NCBI GenBank assembly: GCA_016214105.1
Contig: JACRPD010000022.1
Coordinates: forward strand, 1-16,823
From: Candidatus Magasanikiibacteriota bacterium
Lineage (GTDB): Bacteria; Patescibacteriota; Patescibacteriia; Magasanikbacterales; UBA922
DNA: 16,823 bases
Direction of reading: 5' to 3'
Below, one piece after another: positions 13,854 through 16,823 of this stretch. Both the position numbers and the translations under genes were made by a program. The notes under the pieces were generated by a model, which was not told where the DNA came from, did no database searches, and was given only the letters and a program-made list of their open reading frames with translations. Position 1 is the first letter of the stretch, and every line of letters begins with the position of its first letter.

Positions 13854-14537
13854 CTATTGTTTTTTGCACTCCCGTTTGATTATTTCCAGTATTTTTTTAT
13901 CGCGTTCTTGAGTGAAAACTGGCACGCCTCGCTTAATTATTCCCGCTTTTTCATACGCAATCTCCGCTTTGTTTCTGCCAAGCACGCCAATATGATCCAC
14001 GCCGATATTGGTGATTATCGCCGCGTCTTTCCAGGGGATGATATTGCTGGAATCGGTGCGGCCGCCGCAAGCCACTTCCATTACCGCCCAGCGGACTTTT
14101 TTGCGGACGAAAAATAACAAGCCGATCGCTTCGGTAACTTCAAAAAATGAAAGCATATCGTAAGGCGTTTTGGCGATGTATTCGTCCAGCTTGGGTTTTA
14201 AGTATCCCACGATTTCGGTAAATTCTTTTTTGGTCATGTAATTATTCCCGACTTTCCACCGTTCAGTGATTATCGTGGGGTGTGGGGAATAAGTTGAGCC
14301 GACGGTTTTTCCGGAAGCCTGCAGGATTGAATGCATAAAAGCGGTTACCGACCCCTTTCCAGATGTCCCTGTCACATGGATGTAGTGAGGAATTTTCCGT
14401 TCCGGATTTCCGATTAGATTTAAAAAGAATTGCAAACGCAACAAGTACCACCCGCAATGGCGGGGATCAGTCATGTATTCTTTTCTCGGCAAGTTGTTTA
14501 GAGAAAGAATGTAGTTGTGGGCTTGGTTGAAGTTCAC
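13854..14537 (-). CDS. folC: Folylpolyglutamate/dihydrofolate synthase, N-terminal half
   Basis: 227 aa from a GTG at 14537, with a GGAG Shine-Dalgarno 8 nt upstream, to TAG 13856-13854. FolC adds glutamate to folates using ATP (Mur-ligase family). Visible: P-loop HVTGTSGKGSVTA with GTSGKGS at 57-63, the SPHPTIITERWKVGNNYMTKKEF segment, FFEVTEAIGLLFF, the Mg-binding MEVACGGRTDSSNI, TNIGVDHIGVLG and IAYEKAGIIKRGVPVFT. All N-terminal catalytic motifs look intact. The chain stops at KRECKKQ, about half-way, by one TAG; the same frame then continues into the C-terminal half, so the whole reading unit would be 13176-14537 (about 453 aa). Either a pseudogene by point mutation, a suppressed stop, or a sequence error. 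It lies 39 nt after the membrane-protein gene and is probably in its operon. Confidence 0.88.
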   Translation of the reverse strand: MNFNQAHNYILSLNNLPRKEYMTDPRHCGWYLLRLQFFLNLIGNPERKIPHYIHVTGTSGKGSVTAFMHSILQASGKTVGSTYSPHPTIITERWKVGNNYMTKKEFTEIVGYLKPKLDEYIAKTPYDMLSFFEVTEAIGLLFFVRKKVRWAVMEVACGGRTDSSNIIPWKDAAIITNIGVDHIGVLGRNKAEIAYEKAGIIKRGVPVFTQERDKKILEIIKRECKKQ

Positions 14538-14576
14538 AATTCGACTCCGTTGCTCTCCGCCGCTAAAGCAACTCTG

Positions 14577-15275
14577 TTAAAGGATTGTTTTATTTTGATG
14601 AAGCGAGTATTTCGGATTTAATTTGATGAACGGCAATTGGATTTTTGTTTTTTGCGTGATGACGCTCGTTAAGAAGTTGAAAGCAATGAAAGTTAGAGTG
14701 ATGCCAATCGCCATCAGACCGCGTTCTTTCCAGACCACCGGGATTAGACCGATCCATAATATTGCTTTCATATTGAAAATCCAAATCCACAAAGCTCCGC
14801 CGACAGCGTGAGCGGTGAAAGTTGTGCCAAGCGCGCGGAGCAGGACGGATTTTTCATGAAAGAAATATGCGGCGATCGGGATTAACCAATAAAGAGCGAA
14901 ATACCACGCCTGTCTTCCTTCCGGATGCGCCCAAAACGCAATCATGGCAACTGCCGGAACTAACAGCATCCAGCGCGATTTTTTAGCGAAGTATAATAAA
15001 GCAAACAACATCGGGAAAAAGCGAATGATCGTTCCGGCATCAGTGGCGAATCCATGCCACGCCCAGTTTGCCAACTGCATAATCGCGACCGCGATTAAAC
15101 CCCAGATTGAACCGACGAATCCGCCAGCGATTGGGCCGTAGAAGTCAAACAATGAGAAGCGGATGCCCTTCGCGCCGACGAGCTGGCTGAACGGAACTTG
15201 CATCGCGGCGAGGCCGATGAGAGCGAAAACGGAGAGGAACACTATTTTTTTTATGATACGATTGTTTATTTGCAT
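14577..15275 (-). CDS. Polytopic membrane protein, possibly an ECF transporter S component
   Basis: 232 aa from the ATG at 15275. About six to seven hydrophobic helices can be seen (about 10-28, 45-69, 82-97, 102-116, 124-139, 150-168 and 187-205). The short polar loop FSLFDFYGPIAGGFVGSIWGLI and the overall size and helix count resemble substrate-binding S components of energy-coupling-factor vitamin transporters. No ECF ATPase or EcfT gene is in the window, so it would have to use a shared module. folC follows 39 nt downstream in the same direction, so folate or a related vitamin is an attractive but untested substrate. C-terminal residues 206-232 are basic and cytoplasmic. It could equally be an unrelated CPR membrane protein. 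Confidence 0.6.
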   Translation of the reverse strand: MQINNRIIKKIVFLSVFALIGLAAMQVPFSQLVGAKGIRFSLFDFYGPIAGGFVGSIWGLIAVAIMQLANWAWHGFATDAGTIIRFFPMLFALLYFAKKSRWMLLVPAVAMIAFWAHPEGRQAWYFALYWLIPIAAYFFHEKSVLLRALGTTFTAHAVGGALWIWIFNMKAILWIGLIPVVWKERGLMAIGITLTFIAFNFLTSVITQKTKIQLPFIKLNPKYSLHQNKTIL

Positions 15276-15290
15276 ACTTGCGTTTTAGTT

Positions 15291-15730
15291 AGTAAGTGTG
15301 TAGGTGAATAAGTGTGTAAGTGCGATTATTTTTGTGTTTGTATCCAGCGGCGGAGAAGTCTTCCCACTTCGTTGCATAGTGCGTATAACTCCCTTGCTTT
15401 TTCAACATCAATGTATTGCAGATCCTTGGAAATGATAATATAGTATTTGACTTCTTCAAGCGAGGTCAGCGCGATTGTATAAAAATTAACTCTGTCTTTT
15501 TTAGTTTTTCGATGGAATCCTTCCACAATGTTAGCCGCAATTGAAACGGCAGCTCTTCTTATTTGTGATGTTAAAGCATATAATTCATCTTTGGGAAATA
15601 ATTTTGTTATTTTATAAATTTCTATTACCAGTTGATGAGCTTTTTGCCAGGCATTTAAGTCTGTCCAATTTTTTACCAACGTCATATACTTACACACTTA
15701 TTCACTTACAAACTTACACACTCATTTACT
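15291..15730 (-). mobile_element. Intervening-sequence-like element: four-helix-bundle gene with inverted repeats
   Basis: The 27-nt arms 15296-15322 and 15687-15713 are inverted copies matching at 24 of 27 positions, 18 of them contiguous. Further degenerate 8-nt AAGTxxxx units extend outward to about 15291 and 15730. The right arm reaches to within 2 nt of the four-helix-bundle ATG and the left arm begins 3 nt after its stop, so the element is almost nothing but gene plus arms. It sits between dprA and the membrane-protein gene, with its outer edge at the dprA stop codon. The architecture matches the intervening sequences found inside 23S rRNA genes, but here it is intergenic. Confidence 0.65.
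15326..15685 (-). CDS. Four-helix-bundle protein (23S rRNA intervening-sequence family)
   Basis: 119 aa from the ATG at 15685; a GTG four codons upstream lies in the repeat and is rejected. The family signature is clear in order: DLNAWQKAHQLVIEIYKIT, LFPKDELYALTSQIRRAAVS, IAANIVEGFHRKTKKDRVNF and ALTSLEEVKYYIIISKDL. Proteins of this family (PF05635/TIGR02436) form pentameric helical bundles. They are known from intervening sequences of 23S rRNA and, as Avd, from diversity-generating retroelements, where Avd works with a reverse transcriptase and binds nucleic acid. No reverse transcriptase, variable repeat or template repeat is seen here. Lys/Arg-rich surface stretches would suit RNA or DNA binding. 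Flanked by tight inverted repeats, so it is probably part of a small mobile element and not a host operon gene. No Shine-Dalgarno. Confidence 0.92.
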   Translation of the reverse strand: MTLVKNWTDLNAWQKAHQLVIEIYKITKLFPKDELYALTSQIRRAAVSIAANIVEGFHRKTKKDRVNFYTIALTSLEEVKYYIIISKDLQYIDVEKARELYALCNEVGRLLRRWIQTQK

Positions 15731-16801
15731 CAAAACATACATCATCCCCCCCAAATTCCTCACCTTTCCTTTCATCTCCATCAATACCAGTGTACTATTT
15801 ACCGCCGGACTGTCAAGGTTAGAGAGTTTGACGAGCTGGTCAACGTGCGACGGCTCGCGTGAGAGGTGTTTGAGGATTTCGGCTTCGGTTGGCGAGTCGG
15901 GAAGAATTTCGCGGTTGGCGATGAATTTTTTTACATCTTGCAAATTAAGCGCGTTAAAAATATCTTGCGCGCTGGTAACCGGATGCGCGCCGTTTTTAAT
16001 CAAGTTGTTAGCGCCCAGCGCGGTTGGCGAGGTGATATTTTGTGGCACGGCGAAAACTTCGCGGTTGTAATCAAGCGCGCATTGGGCGGTAATCAGCGCG
16101 CCCGAGCTTTCCGCCGCTTCAATCACCAAAGTGCCGAGCGACATGCCGGCGATAATGCGATTGCGGCGCGGGAAAGTGAATTGAGTCGGCAAAGTGCCGG
16201 GCGGATATTCGGAAATAACCGCTCCGCCATTGGTGATAATTTTTTCCGCCAGCGGTTTGTGGCAAGCCGGGTAAATGTGCGCGCGATTGATTCCGGTTCC
16301 CAGCACCGCGACGGTGGTTCCGTTCGCGTTCAAGGCGGCATGGTGGGCAATGCTGTCAATTCCTAAAGCCAGACCGCTGACAATCGTAATTCCTTGCGCG
16401 GCTAAGTCGCGCGTCAGTTCTTCGGTTATTTGTTTTCCGTAAGAAGTGAATTTGCGCGGGCCGACAACCGCGAGCGTGAATTCGTTCGGTTTCAATTCAC
16501 CCCGGACGAACAAACAAAACGGCGGGTCGTAAATTTCTTTCAACAATGGCGGATATTCCGAGTCTTCTTTGGTTAAACAATGGATTTTTTCCTGCTTTAA
16601 AATTTTGGCAATTTTTTCTTCATCAACCGCGCCGCGCCATTTCAAAAATTCAACGATCAAAGCGTCTTCCCAGCCGATTTTTTTGTAATCATCAAATCCG
16701 CCCTGCCAAGCATTATCCAAAGATGAAAAAAACCCCAGCATTTGCCGGTAGCGTTTGATCGTTATTTTTGGGAAGTAGGAGAGGAGGATTTCTTTGAACA
16801 T
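15722..16801 (-). CDS. dprA: DNA-processing protein DprA/Smf
   Basis: 359 aa. It binds incoming single-stranded DNA and loads RecA during transformation (cytoplasm). Domains: N-terminal helical (SAM/HhH-like) region 1-75, then the Rossmann-like core with YPPLLKEIYDPPFCLFVRG, VVGPRKFTSYG, SGLALGIDSIAHHAAL, TVAVLGTGINRAHIYPA, EYPPGTLPTQFTFPRRNRII and ESSGALITAQCALDYNREVFAVP, then a C-terminal winged helix (about 300-355, SPTEAEILKHLSREPSHVDQLVK). The length is typical for the family. The ATG at 16801 is preceded by two AATTAGGTG units, each holding an AGGTG Shine-Dalgarno-like core. TGA 15724-15722 abuts the four-helix-bundle element. With ComF in the same window it supports a natural DNA-uptake route. 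Confidence 0.96.
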   Translation of the reverse strand: MFKEILLSYFPKITIKRYRQMLGFFSSLDNAWQGGFDDYKKIGWEDALIVEFLKWRGAVDEEKIAKILKQEKIHCLTKEDSEYPPLLKEIYDPPFCLFVRGELKPNEFTLAVVGPRKFTSYGKQITEELTRDLAAQGITIVSGLALGIDSIAHHAALNANGTTVAVLGTGINRAHIYPACHKPLAEKIITNGGAVISEYPPGTLPTQFTFPRRNRIIAGMSLGTLVIEAAESSGALITAQCALDYNREVFAVPQNITSPTALGANNLIKNGAHPVTSAQDIFNALNLQDVKKFIANREILPDSPTEAEILKHLSREPSHVDQLVKLSNLDSPAVNSTLVLMEMKGKVRNLGGMMYVLSK

Positions 16802-16823
16802 AATTCACCTAATTCACCTAATT
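16802..16823. repeat. AATTCACCT tandem repeat upstream of dprA
   Basis: Two full 9-nt units plus AATT run to the window edge; more may lie beyond. On the minus strand each unit contains AGGTG close to the dprA ATG, so the repeat may double as the ribosome binding site. Confidence 0.6.

Noticed and set aside
13854..13856. Alternative genetic code explaining the folC stop
   Set aside because: Known CPR recoding affects UGA, not UAG; UAG also ends the TraC-like gene normally here, and UGA ends comF, hsp20 and dprA.
15291..15730. Diversity-generating retroelement around the Avd-like four-helix-bundle gene
   Set aside because: No reverse transcriptase, template repeat or variable-repeat target gene is visible within the window.
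15866..16366. 166-aa plus-strand ORF opposite dprA
   Set aside because: Antisense to the conserved DprA core; residue composition rich in Arg/Gly/Ala as expected for a mirror frame.

Overview
The window looks like a piece of chromosome from a Candidate Phyla Radiation (Patescibacteria, probably Parcubacteria-like) bacterium. This is inferred from gene content: a VirB4-type ATPase whose N-terminal TraC-like domain is a separate gene, a short four-helix-bundle (23S rRNA intervening-sequence type) gene, small tightly packed operons, weak or absent Shine-Dalgarno sites, and DprA and ComF as DNA-uptake genes. Several genes end in TGA, so UGA is a normal stop here and the recoded codes of some CPR lineages do not apply.

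Layout. Bases 1-3679 (+) are the end of a type IV secretion/pilus-like cluster: the tail of an upstream gene, a TraC-like N-domain protein, the VirB4 ATPase, and a membrane-anchored protein with a probable NTF2-like (VirB8/TcpC-like) outer domain. ComF and a tRNA-Ser(GCU) follow. Then come a two-gene unit (unknown 474-aa protein plus a cyanophycin-synthetase-like ATP-grasp ligase), a small heat-shock protein, and a tiny membrane protein overlapping a VanW-domain protein. Bases 9679-9935 hold a promoter, a highly structured transcript without a credible ORF, and a strong terminator: a candidate non-coding RNA, convergent with topA (-). topA and an unknown anchored protein (+) diverge from face-to-face promoters. 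On the minus strand at the right end are dprA, a four-helix-bundle element, a polytopic membrane protein (possible ECF S component) and folC.

The most striking feature is a set of short-period (7-9 nt) degenerate tandem repeats, often arranged as inverted arms. They lie at gene ends (after the TraC-like gene, virB4, the NTF2-like gene and the VanW gene; beside the starts of topA and dprA) and also inside topA and folC, where the reading frame is kept and they add short unconserved peptides. One family (GTAAGTGT-type, 8-nt period) flanks the four-helix-bundle gene as 27-nt inverted repeats. It also occurs without that gene inside folC and across the VanW stop codon, which suggests an intervening-sequence-like mobile element with non-autonomous copies. 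folC is further broken by a single in-frame TAG next to a second repeat insertion.
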